Shown: positions 53,415-63,009 of the stretch, piece by piece
Numbering within the stretch: the stretch's first letter is position 1
Layout: every line of letters begins with the position of its first letter
NCBI GenBank assembly: GCA_019638085.1
Contig: JAHBUL010000004.1
Span: 1-64,000, forward strand
DNA from: Flavobacteriales bacterium
GTDB lineage: Bacteria; Bacteroidota; Bacteroidia; Flavobacteriales_F; PHOS-HE28
Direction: 5' to 3'
Length of the DNA stretch: 64,000 bases
Notes under the pieces: generated by a model
What the model saw: only the letters and a program-made list of their open reading frames with translations
Databases searched by the model: none
What the model was told of the DNA's origin: nothing
Translations under genes and position numbers: made by a program

Positions 53415-56378
53415 TCACGGCAATTGCTCATTCACCACTGCGGAAGGGATAGTGCCGCCGATGTTCAGCAGGATCGGGTCCCGATCATTGTTCGTACCGG
53501 TGTAACGCACCGTTCCGTCCATGTTCACATCAGCACCCAAGTAGCCCGCGACCGTGGTAGTGGTACTTCCCCCTCCTATGGCCTGCAAGATCAGTTCCCT
53601 GTCATTGCTGCCACCGGTGTAGCTCACCACGGTGTTCCCGTTCGCATTTCCGGACCAGAGCACCATCACTGCCCCTTCCGGCTTTTGGGCGTTCGTGCCA
53701 TAGGTTACCGTTCCCGGGAGACTGAAGTCGATAGCGGTAGGGATGGCCGAAAGCGCTCGGCTGGCATTTGTCATGCAGCCCAGGTGGTTACGGTGCCGCA
53801 CAGCGACTTTGTAGTTACCAGCATTGGAGCAGAAGCCCAAGGCTGAAACGCCATCAAGCGCGGTGATGTCGCCGTCCCGCTGCAGGAGCCCAACACGGGT
53901 CTCTTCCACCACTGCAGGCGTGGTCACGTTCCGAAGTTCCACCAGTACCCAGTCCACAATGGCATCCGGTCCCGTTACCGAGAGGATGGCAGGATCGATC
54001 GTTCCGTTTCCTTCCACCGGATGGCCCATGGCCGTGTAGGGCTCCGTGGTAGGTAGCAGGCCGTTCGTCCGGATGAGGTCTGCCATCAGCCCATCGGAAG
54101 TGCGATAGGCGCCCTGCAAAAACACCTTGATGCTCAGTAATATAGGTGGCGCCACTTCACAGGGTACTTCCAGCGTGGTGAATGATCCAGTCCCACTGTA
54201 CTGGGGGTTGCTTCCACTGCAGACCGATGCCACCGCGAACTCATATTCGGTGGCCGGGTCCAAGCCCGCGAGCTCGTATGGATTTGTCTCCACGTTGCTT
54301 CCGATCGTCCAATCAATGTCCCCGACCTTCCTCCATCGCACATTGAATGTGGAAACACCTTGGGTAGCCGACCAGCTTAGTGAAGCGCTGCTATACGTGA
54401 TGTTCTGGGCCATCAGACCCGTGGGCGGCGGGCAGTTCTGGCCGCTAACGTACACGGTGAGGGTATAGCATTGCGTGGCACTGAACGCTCCGGAATAGCC
54501 GTATACACGGGCAAAGTATGTGCCCGCAACCGCATTGGGATATCCAATGTATTCACTGGTGGTGCCACCGTTATAGGAAGATGCCACTACGGTACCGGAG
54601 GACTCGAGCAATTGAAGGTCATAGTCACCAGCCAGTCCGGATAAGTTGAGGGTAATGTCACCGGTGCTGGCAAGGGAAAAGCTGTAGTAGTCCTGGTCAC
54701 CCGCCACCGCGATCAACGCATTTACTGACCCGGGCACAGAGATGGGACCGGCAGTGCCCCGCGTATCATTCGGCTCCATGGCATCCGGACATGGCGCAAC
54801 GGTGGTAAAGGTGGCGATGGATGAATACGTGGACATCTCCGAACCGCACTCGGAGAGCACATGGAAGTCGTAAGCCGTCTCTTGGACCAAACCTCCCAAC
54901 GCATAATTGTTGTCGGTAAGGCCGGTCACTGTGGTCCAGGTCCCGCTGGGTGAAAGCCGCCATTGGAGCGTGTATGCCGTCGCCCCTGCCGATGCCCAGT
55001 TCAGCGTTGCGGAGTTCACGGTTATGGCAGTGGCGCCGAGGCCGGTGGGTGGATCACATGAGGTACCACATGCCGCCAAGCAGGAAGCCGCATTCACATT
55101 CCCGACGATCAGCGCAGCAGGCTGCGGACCAAATCCATTCACGAACTTGATCCCAGCGCTCACCAAGTGGCAATAGCTCATGATGGTGCCGCCCACGGCG
55201 GAAGAGGGTACCGGGGCTTGCGGACACGATCCTTCCACGTAACCAGCAGCAGGCCCGCAACCATCAATGGCCGTTCCATTTCCATTCCAAGTGCAGGCGT
55301 GGGTATGTGGCGAGCCCATGTTGTGCCCCTGCTCATGCGTCACCACTTCCACGCTCCAGCTGTAGGTGGGAACACTGTTGTAGCTGGAATTAATGCCGCT
55401 GAACGCCATCCTATAGCGCGTGCCGTTGCACAAGGTGCTCAGCCACGCGATACCACCGCCACCGCGAAAGGCCAGCAGGTGGGCCAGGTCGCCGTTGAAG
55501 CTGGTGCGATAATCGCCGAACTGATCCAGCAAGGTTCCGGAATTATTGCTCGTGTATGGGCTGGTAACATCCCAGACGAAAACCTCCGAAAGCGCCACGT
55601 CGATCCCATCGTTCGCATACAGGATGGCGGTCTGGTTGAACAGACCCGTGACATAGTTCGTGGCGTTCAACACGCTACCCTTGTTCACAAAGATGTCATG
55701 GTCCACTTCCCAGTATAGGCGTACGCAGCGGGTGGTGCGCTCTCCTGCTGGGGCGGGAGTTGGATGGATCGGTGAAACCGGTACATCCAATGCACTACAG
55801 ACCGCTCCTGAAGTTCCGCGCAGGTCCTTTGCATTGTAGAACACATGCAAGCCCTCGCGGTCATTATCAAAGCGACCGATCACGTGCTGACCCTCCGCAT
55901 CGGCCAACAGGCCCATCACTTCCTCGGGGTAAATGCTGATCGCCGCAATGGATCCCGGCTGGCCGCGTAGCATTCCTTGGTAATGCACAGCGGCTCCGGC
56001 TCGGACGGGCAGTTCCGTGCTCGCCTGCACGACACGGAAATCCGAAGTGGTGATGTCCACTTTCTCCAGGTCCATCACCACCGGGCCGTTCGCGCCGGGG
56101 ATGGAGAGGCTGATGTGCTGCGGCTGCCGCCCGAGGAGGTCAGCCGCACGGGACGGTGCGAAACGCAGTACCATGGCTTGGTAGCACGCCCGCGACCAAA
56201 GGGCATTCGTGGCAGCGGATGCCTGAACGGGCGAGAATAGTTCCACAGGCTCAAAAGCCAGACCCCGCGACTGGATCGCTTGAATGTGCTTCGAGACCAA
56301 GCCTCCGGAAGGCACTTGGCCGAAAAGGCTCAACAACAGAAGGAACGCGACAAAAGAGAGGGCGGAACGACGGATCAT
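53415..56378 (-). CDS. secreted M12-like metalloprotease, multi-domain
   Basis: 987 residues. Signal peptide about 1-20; propeptide to about 210. The catalytic domain has the zinc motif HEQGHNMGSPH (His348, Glu349, His352, His358) followed by a Met-turn (GTIMSYCH), as in reprolysin-type metzincins. After it come a fibronectin III-like domain (CDPPTGLGAT...), a PPC-like domain (AMEPNDTRGTAGPISV to ~640), and a second fibronectin III-like domain (CPPPTGLMAQ...). The C terminus (909-975) has two ~28-residue repeats with NDR and IGG, not the usual T9SS tail. Likely role: extracellular protein degradation. No operon partners adjoin it. Confidence 0.88.
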   Translation of the reverse strand: MIRRSALSFVAFLLLLSLFGQVPSGGLVSKHIQAIQSRGLAFEPVELFSPVQASAATNALWSRACYQAMVLRFAPSRAADLLGRQPQHISLSIPGANGPVVMDLEKVDITTSDFRVVQASTELPVRAGAAVHYQGMLRGQPGSIAAISIYPEEVMGLLADAEGQHVIGRFDNDREGLHVFYNAKDLRGTSGAVCSALDVPVSPIHPTPAPAGERTTRCVRLYWEVDHDIFVNKGSVLNATNYVTGLFNQTAILYANDGIDVALSEVFVWDVTSPYTSNNSGTLLDQFGDYRTSFNGDLAHLLAFRGGGGIAWLSTLCNGTRYRMAFSGINSSYNSVPTYSWSVEVVTHEQGHNMGSPHTHACTWNGNGTAIDGCGPAAGYVEGSCPQAPVPSSAVGGTIMSYCHLVSAGIKFVNGFGPQPAALIVGNVNAASCLAACGTSCDPPTGLGATAITVNSATLNWASAGATAYTLQWRLSPSGTWTTVTGLTDNNYALGGLVQETAYDFHVLSECGSEMSTYSSIATFTTVAPCPDAMEPNDTRGTAGPISVPGSVNALIAVAGDQDYYSFSLASTGDITLNLSGLAGDYDLQLLESSGTVVASSYNGGTTSEYIGYPNAVAGTYFARVYGYSGAFSATQCYTLTVYVSGQNCPPPTGLMAQNITYSSASLSWSATQGVSTFNVRWRKVGDIDWTIGSNVETNPYELAGLDPATEYEFAVASVCSGSNPQYSGTGSFTTLEVPCEVAPPILLSIKVFLQGAYRTSDGLMADLIRTNGLLPTTEPYTAMGHPVEGNGTIDPAILSVTGPDAIVDWVLVELRNVTTPAVVEETRVGLLQRDGDITALDGVSALGFCSNAGNYKVAVRHRNHLGCMTNASRALSAIPTAIDFSLPGTVTYGTNAQKPEGAVMVLWSGNANGNTVVSYTGGSNDRELILQAIGGGSTTTTVAGYLGADVNMDGTVRYTGTNNDRDPILLNIGGTIPSAVVNEQLP

Positions 56379-56561
56379 GGGCGAAGTTGGACCGGTCGCT
56401 GAGTGGACCTGTCATGCCGAAACTAATCTTTCAAGGCCAAGTATCGGATGCCTGATCGCGAAAATGTTGTTTCCAAATAGTATGCGACGGTTTTCCAAAG
56501 GCCGGACCGGACAATACTAGTTATTACTGAAAAGAGGCAGCGGGAAAGATACTTTTATCGC

Positions 56562-57980
56562 ATGTCCACCACAGATCACCTGGCCTCCCTTCCGGAGCGT
56601 CATTGGAGGTTGTTCATCCACCTATCCTTTATCTGGCTTGCCATACTGGCGTTGCACTTCCGCAACGAACGTCTCTTTGCAGATGCCGCATATTACCTCC
56701 TTCATACGGTGGATTCAGGCTTACCCTGGGTGGACCATCAGCGCTATTCCTTGGTATTGGCGGAGCTGCCCGCTCTGATCGCTTTGCACCTTGGCATGTC
56801 CTTGAAGGGTATCATCCTTACGTGGTCACTTGGTCATGTTGCTTGGGCCTGGGGCGCAGCTATTTGGTGCATTCGGCTCAAACGGGCCGATATGGCCGTG
56901 GCCATCGTCCTTTTGCAGTTCATCGGGCAGACCTATCTCTTCTTCTCCCCGATGATGGAGATCTGCTATGGCGGGATATTCGCGGCCTTGCTATTGGCTC
57001 TTTGGCAGGCCCGGCCGGTGCCCACAGGAAAACACTTGCTTGCTTGGGCGGTCATCAGCCTACTGCTGGTCACAAGCCATCCTGAACATGTGATCACACT
57101 ATGCGTGGTGACCGCATTGGTCTGGGTAGGTGCCGGGCGCAACTGGCGTATTCCCCTTCTGGCATTGGCACCGCTCGCGGTCTTCGTAGTGCTGAAGGTA
57201 TTTTGGCTGAGCGACTATGAGTCGTCAAACATCCCCGAAATCAGTTCATCAACTAATCTGCGCTGGACCCATGGGACTTACCTACTTGAATTGGGGGAAC
57301 TGGTGGTACGGAACTACCCGGACCTCTTGGTCATCATGGCCTTCGGCATTGTGCTGTTGCTGCCCGCAGGCCGGGCATGGTCGGTTCTGGCCCTGGTTGG
57401 CGGAGCTTTGGCAGTGGTGATTGCCGTGAACACCGCCATGGAGGCCAATTTTTATTCGAGATACCATGAATCGGCTTATTTCCCCATGGTGGTGTGCGGT
57501 GTCCTTCTCGGAACCATGGGGTTGCACCATGTTGCAGCTCGATGGTCCCCTTGGATTCTCCTTTTTGCCTTTACCGTTGTTGGTGTGCGCTCGGGCCTGA
57601 TCATCCGCCAAGGAAATGCCGTGGCCAAGCACATGGCGGAAATTGAACGGAACATTACCGCCTGCCTCGCCCAGGGAAAGGGCAAATGCATCATTCGCGA
57701 GGTACACGAACAAGCCTCGGACGGTTCGGTGATGTGGAGCGTACCCATGGAGGCAATGCTTTTGGCACGCGCCGAACAAGGCGTTGCCGTGAGTTTGATC
57801 ACCGAACAGGACATGGACTTTGACAAAGCGTTTGAGAACCTACCGGTAGACATGGTGCTTCTGCGCCGTTGGGAACCTCGTACCATCGCTTCATTGCATC
57901 CATGGTTCCGCATGGAACCGGGACCGTATCTTCCACTGGACACCTTGGACAGTTCGCCTTTGCCCGGAACTGCCCAGTGA
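56562..57980 (+). CDS. polytopic membrane protein, paralogue of the one at 28943
   Basis: 472 residues with about ten membrane segments and a soluble C-terminal ~100 residues. No named family is recognised. It shares order and key stretches with the protein encoded at 28943: a first-loop HTVDSGLPWVDHQRYSL, then SPMMEICYGGIFAALLL and TSHPEHVITLCVV. A T-rich box TACTTTTA lies about 13 nt ahead of the ATG and resembles TAnnTTTG with the last base changed. It is convergent with the GT2 gene (4 nt between stops). A lipid-linked sugar transfer role is conceivable but not shown. Confidence 0.75.
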   Translation: MSTTDHLASLPERHWRLFIHLSFIWLAILALHFRNERLFADAAYYLLHTVDSGLPWVDHQRYSLVLAELPALIALHLGMSLKGIILTWSLGHVAWAWGAAIWCIRLKRADMAVAIVLLQFIGQTYLFFSPMMEICYGGIFAALLLALWQARPVPTGKHLLAWAVISLLLVTSHPEHVITLCVVTALVWVGAGRNWRIPLLALAPLAVFVVLKVFWLSDYESSNIPEISSSTNLRWTHGTYLLELGELVVRNYPDLLVIMAFGIVLLLPAGRAWSVLALVGGALAVVIAVNTAMEANFYSRYHESAYFPMVVCGVLLGTMGLHHVAARWSPWILLFAFTVVGVRSGLIIRQGNAVAKHMAEIERNITACLAQGKGKCIIREVHEQASDGSVMWSVPMEAMLLARAEQGVAVSLITEQDMDFDKAFENLPVDMVLLRRWEPRTIASLHPWFRMEPGPYLPLDTLDSSPLPGTAQ

Positions 57981-57984
57981 CCGT

Positions 57985-58704
57985 TCAACGGTATTTCAGA
58001 ATGCACCATATCGCATGCACACCGTCCTTCCAACCGATTTTCTTGCCCTCGGCTGCCGACCGTGCACGGTAACTTACGGGCACCTGCGACCAGCGCAATT
58101 CCTTTCGCCGCGCCAGCGCAGCAGTCACTTCTGGTTCAAACCCGAACCGCTGTTCATATAATGCAAGGCTTCGGGCCACTTCCAGGGACATCAGTTTATA
58201 GCACACCTCCATATCCCCCAAAGACAGCCCAGTGAACCGATTACTTAGCCAAGTAAGAAAGATGTTCGCCATATAGCTGCCAAACGGAAAGCCGGAATAT
58301 GGAAGGCCCTTGTGGAACCTGTTGCCATAAACAACGTCCGCTTTCCCACCCAACACCAGACCTAACATTGGCACAATATCGCGCGCATCCAGTTCAAGGT
58401 CCGCGTCCTGCATCACCACCCAAGTCCCGGTTGCCGTATTAAGGCCTTGGTGGATCGCAGCGCCCTTGCCCCTGTTCACTTCTTGGCGCACCAAATACAC
58501 CAAGCCTTGCCCGTGCTCCGCAATGAACTGCTCGACGACTTCCGCCGTCCGATCTGTGGAACGGTCGTCCACCACGACAACCTCCTTGCCAATCCCGCTT
58601 GGAAGCTCCAAATCCACCAACTCGTTCAATACGGCCACAATGGTCCGCTCTTCGTTATAAGCAGGTACGAGGATGGAAAGTTTCTGTGTAGAAATGGCCT
58701 TGAT
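57985..58704 (-). CDS. GT2-family glycosyltransferase, apparent ATC start
   Basis: 239 residues if translation begins at ATC 58704. The opening reads (I/M)KAISTQKLSILVPAYNEERT, giving the first beta-strand of the GT-A fold, then VVVVDDRSTDRTAEVV (first Asp pair), GKGAAIHQGLNTATG and the DxD motif in VMQDADLELDARDI. The remaining MEVCYKLM and GFEPEVTAAL are typical of dolichyl-phosphate-type glycosyltransferases. No ATG, GTG or TTG lies between the upstream stop (TAA at 58710-58708) and the GT fold start; the first GTG (58638) would delete the strand. ATC is thus the best start. It is convergent with the membrane protein gene. Confidence 0.85.
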   Translation of the reverse strand: MKAISTQKLSILVPAYNEERTIVAVLNELVDLELPSGIGKEVVVVDDRSTDRTAEVVEQFIAEHGQGLVYLVRQEVNRGKGAAIHQGLNTATGTWVVMQDADLELDARDIVPMLGLVLGGKADVVYGNRFHKGLPYSGFPFGSYMANIFLTWLSNRFTGLSLGDMEVCYKLMSLEVARSLALYEQRFGFEPEVTAALARRKELRWSQVPVSYRARSAAEGKKIGWKDGVHAIWCILKYR

Positions 58705-58793
58705 GTGTTACCGACCGTACCTCATGTCAACGGGCAATCAATCGATCCGTGTGCAAGCACGCGGCATTTCTCGAACGGACCTCAAAGCACGCC

Positions 58794-60929
58794 CTACTTC
58801 AGCCCCCGCTTTTCCAGCAACGGCCCCACCTCGGCATCCCGGCCTCGGAAGTCGCGGTAGAGTTCGCCGGCATCCTTGCTTCCACCCGTGGAAAGGATGG
58901 TCTCGCGGAAGTGCATGCCGTTGTCACGCGTCATGCCACCGTGCTCCTTGAACCACTGGAATGCATCGGCCTCCAATACTTCGGACCACATATAGGCGTA
59001 GTAACCGGCTCCGTATCCACCGCCCCAGATGTGGGAGAAGTAGCAGGTGCGGTAGCGCGGAAGCACCATGGGCAGGTCCAGGCCGTAGTTGGCCAGCGCT
59101 GCTTTTTCGAATTTGGGTACGTCCTGCAACGGAGCATCGGCAGGCAGCATGTGCCATTGCATGTCCAACAGGGCTGCGGCGAGGTATTCCGTAGTAGCGA
59201 AGCCCTGGTTGAACTTACCGGACTTCTTGATCTTGTCCACCAAGGACTTCGGCATGGCCTCCCCGGTCTTCCAATGCTTGGCATAGTTGGCGAACACCTT
59301 GGGATCCATCGCCCAGTTCTCGTTGAACTGACTGGGGAACTCCACGAAGTCGCGCGGCACATTGGTGCCGGAGAAGTACGGGTACTTCTGCTTCGAGAGC
59401 AGACCATGCAGGGCATGCCCGAACTCATGGAACATGGTGATCACATTATCGAAGCTGAGCAACACGGGCTGTCCATCAGCGGGCATCTGCACGTTCATGT
59501 CCTGGGTGACCACGGGCTTCTCATCCAGCAGGTAGCTCTGGTCCACAAAGCTGGACATCCATGCGCCGCCCTGTTTGTTGTCTCGGGAGAAATAATCCGC
59601 GTAAAACAGACCGATCACACTGCTATCCGCATCGAACACCTCGAACACCCGCACTTCCGGCAGGTACGTGGGCAGGTCGTGGCGTTCCTTGAAGGTGATG
59701 CCGTACAACTCATGGGCAGCGAAGAAGACGCCATCCTGTAGCACCCGGTCCAGTTCGAAGTACGGCTTGATCTGGCTTTCGTCCAGGTCGTACTCGGCCT
59801 TGCGCACCTTTTCGGCATAGTAGTCCCAGTCCCATGGCTCCAAGGTGAACCCGCCCTTCTCCTTATCGATCATTGCTTGAAGCTTCGCGGCTTCGGCCTT
59901 TGCGTTCTTCACGGCAGCAGGTACCATGCCCGTGAGCAGCTTCACGGCAGCATCGGGGGTCTTGGCCATCTGGTCGTCCAGCGTATAAGTAGCATAGTTG
60001 GGGAAACCGAGCAGCTTGGCACGCTGGGCACGAAGCTGGGCCAAGCGGCTTACCGTGGCCTTCTGGTCGGTGGCGTTGCCCAACATGCCGCGGCTGATGG
60101 AAGCTTTGAAGATGCGCTCACGAAGTGCGCGGTCGTGGAGTTCCGCCAGTACAGGCTGCATGGTGGTGTTCTGCAAGGTGATCAGCCATTTGCCCTCATG
60201 TCCTTTGTCCTTGGCGGCGGAAGCTGCGACTTCGATCTCCGCCGGGGCCATGCCATCCAATTGAGCGGAGTCGTCCACCAATACGGTGGCATTGTTCACC
60301 TCCTTCAAGAGGTTCTCGCTGAAGAGCGTGCTCAACTTGGACTCTTCTTCGTTGAGCGCGCGCAGGGACTTCTTATCGGCTTCATTCAACAAGGCACCGG
60401 CCCGAACAAAGCGGGTGTAGTAGCGCTCCACCAAATAGATGGAAACACTATCCAGACCTCCATCCGCTCGCCCATCATAGATCGTCTTGATCCGCTCGAA
60501 GAGCTTCGGGTCCAACGTGATGGCATCCTGATGCGCGGAGAGCTTGGGGGCCATCTCCGTATTCACCGCTTGAAGCGTATCGTTCGTATTGGAGGAAATG
60601 AGACCGAAGAAAACATGACTGACACGTGCGAGTTCCTGTCCGCTTTTCTCCAAGGCAACGATCGTATTCTCGAAGGTGGCTGGCTCCTTGCTGTTTGCAA
60701 TGGCCTTCACTTCCACCATGTGCTTGCGCATACCTTCCTCCATGGCAGGCGCGAAATCGCCGTTGTGGATCTGGCTGAAGTCAGGTGCTTGCAAATAGAG
60801 CGCACTCGGGTTCGTGAAAGGGTTTTCACGGATGGAGGTCGTGGCTGGCATATCGGACTTGGGGGTTTCACCGGTGCCGCATGAGGCGGCAAGCAAGATC
60901 ACTGACAACGCGGCGAGGGAATGGTTCAT
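58794..60929 (-). CDS. M3-family metallopeptidase, lipoprotein (Dcp-like)
   Basis: 711 residues from ATG 60929. A lipoprotein-like signal ALSVILLAASC (Cys17) is followed by the thimet-type all-helical fold. The zinc site is HEFGHALHGLL with a further Glu in the following helix, and FVEFPSQFNENW is the downstream motif of M3 peptidases. Length and layout match peptidyl-dipeptidase Dcp, which cuts dipeptides from peptide C termini. The upstream ATG (60950) would put a MAHFHIR segment ahead of the signal. A weak -7-like box, TACATTCG, lies 21-28 nt ahead. Confidence 0.92.
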   Translation of the reverse strand: MNHSLAALSVILLAASCGTGETPKSDMPATTSIRENPFTNPSALYLQAPDFSQIHNGDFAPAMEEGMRKHMVEVKAIANSKEPATFENTIVALEKSGQELARVSHVFFGLISSNTNDTLQAVNTEMAPKLSAHQDAITLDPKLFERIKTIYDGRADGGLDSVSIYLVERYYTRFVRAGALLNEADKKSLRALNEEESKLSTLFSENLLKEVNNATVLVDDSAQLDGMAPAEIEVAASAAKDKGHEGKWLITLQNTTMQPVLAELHDRALRERIFKASISRGMLGNATDQKATVSRLAQLRAQRAKLLGFPNYATYTLDDQMAKTPDAAVKLLTGMVPAAVKNAKAEAAKLQAMIDKEKGGFTLEPWDWDYYAEKVRKAEYDLDESQIKPYFELDRVLQDGVFFAAHELYGITFKERHDLPTYLPEVRVFEVFDADSSVIGLFYADYFSRDNKQGGAWMSSFVDQSYLLDEKPVVTQDMNVQMPADGQPVLLSFDNVITMFHEFGHALHGLLSKQKYPYFSGTNVPRDFVEFPSQFNENWAMDPKVFANYAKHWKTGEAMPKSLVDKIKKSGKFNQGFATTEYLAAALLDMQWHMLPADAPLQDVPKFEKAALANYGLDLPMVLPRYRTCYFSHIWGGGYGAGYYAYMWSEVLEADAFQWFKEHGGMTRDNGMHFRETILSTGGSKDAGELYRDFRGRDAEVGPLLEKRGLK

Positions 60930-61020
60930 GCGGATGTGGAAATGGGCCACGAATGTAATGGCGGAATTGGAGGTAGCCTTTTCACGCCCTGAACGGCGTC
61001 GACCGGTCTTGTAGGAATAC

Positions 61021-61061
61021 TTTCAGGGTTCCTGGATGAAAAAGATCACGAACTCCTGAAA
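61021..61061. terminator. possible terminator hairpin between the FTR1 and M3 genes
   Basis: TTTCAGGGTTC (61021-61031) pairs with GAACTCCTGAAA (61050-61061) with one bulged base; the stem is flanked by AAAAAT/T-rich ends. The signal is weak, but it is the only hairpin in this gap. Confidence 0.4.
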
Positions 61062-61080
61062 AATCGAAAACAAGGCTTGC

Positions 61081-63009
61081 CTAGACCGCCTCTGTTCGCG
61101 CCATCCGGATGCGCCCCCAAATACCGACCCCGATCACCAGCGCAAGAACTGCGCCTTGGGTGAGCAGCCCCTGCACCGTGGGGTGTATACCGAGAACAGG
61201 AATGGAAATGAAGTGAACAAAGCTGGCATCGAATACCCCGGCTTCCTGCATGGCGGCCACGCCATTGCCTGCGAACACCACCGCCATGAGCGCCAGCAGC
61301 GCAGCGGTAATGGCGAAGAACGGTCCGATGGGCAGGCGCACGCTGTACTTCAGGATAGCACCACCGATGATGGCCAAGAGGATCACGGCTGCTCCGATCC
61401 CTCCAAGAACGGCCTGTTGCCCGCTGGGACCGGCTTGGCTGAAAAGCGTCTCGTAGAAGAGAATGATCTCGAACAGCTCGCGATAGACAGCCAGGAAGGA
61501 GATGCCCGCAAGCGCCCAGAGGGTGCGCTTGCTGAGCGCCGCATTTACCTTGTCCTTGACGAAACGTTGCCAAGCTTTCGTGTTGGATTTGTTGTGCAGC
61601 CAATAGCCCACGTACAGCAACATGGCAGCAGCCAGCAGTGCAGTGACCCCTTCCGTGACCTCCCGGTCAGCACCGGAAATGTTGATCATATAGCGCGCCA
61701 ACAGCCAGGTGGCCACGCCAAGCAGCACTGCACCGATCCACCCTGCGTGGATGTATGGCAGGGCATCGCGGCGACCGGTCTTCAGCACGAACGCGATAAT
61801 GGCGGCAAGTACGAGGATGGCCTCCAGGCCTTCCCGCAAGAGGATGAGCAAGGAACTGATGAAGGCAGCCGTGGTGGTAAGTCCATCGCCGGAAAGCTGG
61901 TCATCCGCACGGTCCAGCAGTACATGGATCCGGGCGATACTGGCGGCGACCGAATCACTGGGCACTCCCGATCCGATCTGTGAACGAAGGGTCATCATCT
62001 CCCGTTCCGTGCGCTTGCGCAAGGGTGCATCCACATTATCCAGCGCGGCTTCCACCAACTCGAAGCCTTCCAAATAGGCACTGATGGAAAGTCGGCGTGC
62101 GGTGGCTGGATCGCCGTTGCGGTAGGCTTCAAGGGCTTCGTCCAAGCGTTTCCGTGAGACGGTCAGCGGCGAAGGAGCGGCCTGCTGCACCGCTGCCGGG
62201 TTCGCGATGAGGAAGGCCAGCACAGCAGCGCGCTCGGCACCATGTTGTTGCTCCACTTCCTCCGGCGTGGCAGAGACCAAGGCGCTCAGGTTGGTGAACT
62301 GTTCCTTGCCCACTCCTTCCTTCCACAGCTTTTCACCGCGCTTCAACTCTTCAGGGGTAGCAAGCATCCCGGCGGAATGGAAGGCCAATGCCCAGCGCTC
62401 ATCCTCCGAAAGGCCAGAATAGGGCAGCATCTGCGTCCCGGCCACCCCTAAGGTGATGGTATTGTACAGTCCGAATGGACTGCGCACGGCCATCGCGTCA
62501 GCATCATGGAAATTGCGCGGGGCGGGTTCCATGCCTTCGGCCTGGGGGCCATCACCATGACCCGTGGCCCCGTGGCAACTGGCACAATGAGCGCTGTACA
62601 GTGCGGCTGCAGTTGCCAGATCCGGTGCTTGCCTGGGTGCTACTGCAACACGATAGACCATGATCACTTCTCCCCGTAGCGCTTTCGCCAATGCGGAGAT
62701 GTCCACACCATCCCCTTTCTCCGATATCCTTTCATGTAAGGTGCGGGCATGTGCCACCAGGTCCGGACCTCCATCCACTTTGGGAAGCTGCTCCAGAATG
62801 ATGATCACCTGCTGTGCGAATTCCAGTTGTTCGGCGTATTCCGCCGTGTCCAGCACCTGTCCATCCTTCACGAACTCCGGGTAGTCCACGCTCACATAAT
62901 CGAGCATGTGTACCACCGTGCGGGCCTGCTCATCCTCACTGCCGGCCGCATGCACATGGAAGCCCATTAAGGCCACGACCACTATAAGCGCAAGCCTTAA
63001 CGAGTTCAT
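61081..63009 (-). CDS. FTR1-family iron permease fused to a cytochrome c domain
   Basis: 642 residues from ATG 63009. Signal peptide about 1-22 (ending VHAAG). A helical region (30-125) is followed by a monohaem cytochrome c domain with CASCH (142-146) and a distal Met candidate in GTQMLPYSG. After a helical linker the FTR1 permease (from ~380) has about seven membrane segments with both iron-binding motifs, REGLE (392-396) and RELFE (510-514). In FTR1/EfeU systems ferrous iron is oxidised before transport, and the fused haem domain could take electrons. The start overlaps the ychF stop by one base (TGATG). Confidence 0.9.
   Translation of the reverse strand: MNSLRLALIVVVALMGFHVHAAGSEDEQARTVVHMLDYVSVDYPEFVKDGQVLDTAEYAEQLEFAQQVIIILEQLPKVDGGPDLVAHARTLHERISEKGDGVDISALAKALRGEVIMVYRVAVAPRQAPDLATAAALYSAHCASCHGATGHGDGPQAEGMEPAPRNFHDADAMAVRSPFGLYNTITLGVAGTQMLPYSGLSEDERWALAFHSAGMLATPEELKRGEKLWKEGVGKEQFTNLSALVSATPEEVEQQHGAERAAVLAFLIANPAAVQQAAPSPLTVSRKRLDEALEAYRNGDPATARRLSISAYLEGFELVEAALDNVDAPLRKRTEREMMTLRSQIGSGVPSDSVAASIARIHVLLDRADDQLSGDGLTTTAAFISSLLILLREGLEAILVLAAIIAFVLKTGRRDALPYIHAGWIGAVLLGVATWLLARYMINISGADREVTEGVTALLAAAMLLYVGYWLHNKSNTKAWQRFVKDKVNAALSKRTLWALAGISFLAVYRELFEIILFYETLFSQAGPSGQQAVLGGIGAAVILLAIIGGAILKYSVRLPIGPFFAITAALLALMAVVFAGNGVAAMQEAGVFDASFVHFISIPVLGIHPTVQGLLTQGAVLALVIGVGIWGRIRMARTEAV

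Noticed and set aside
57985-58638. GTG 58638 as start of the GT2 gene
   Set aside because: It would remove the first beta-strand and the VPAYNEE motif needed for nucleotide-sugar binding.
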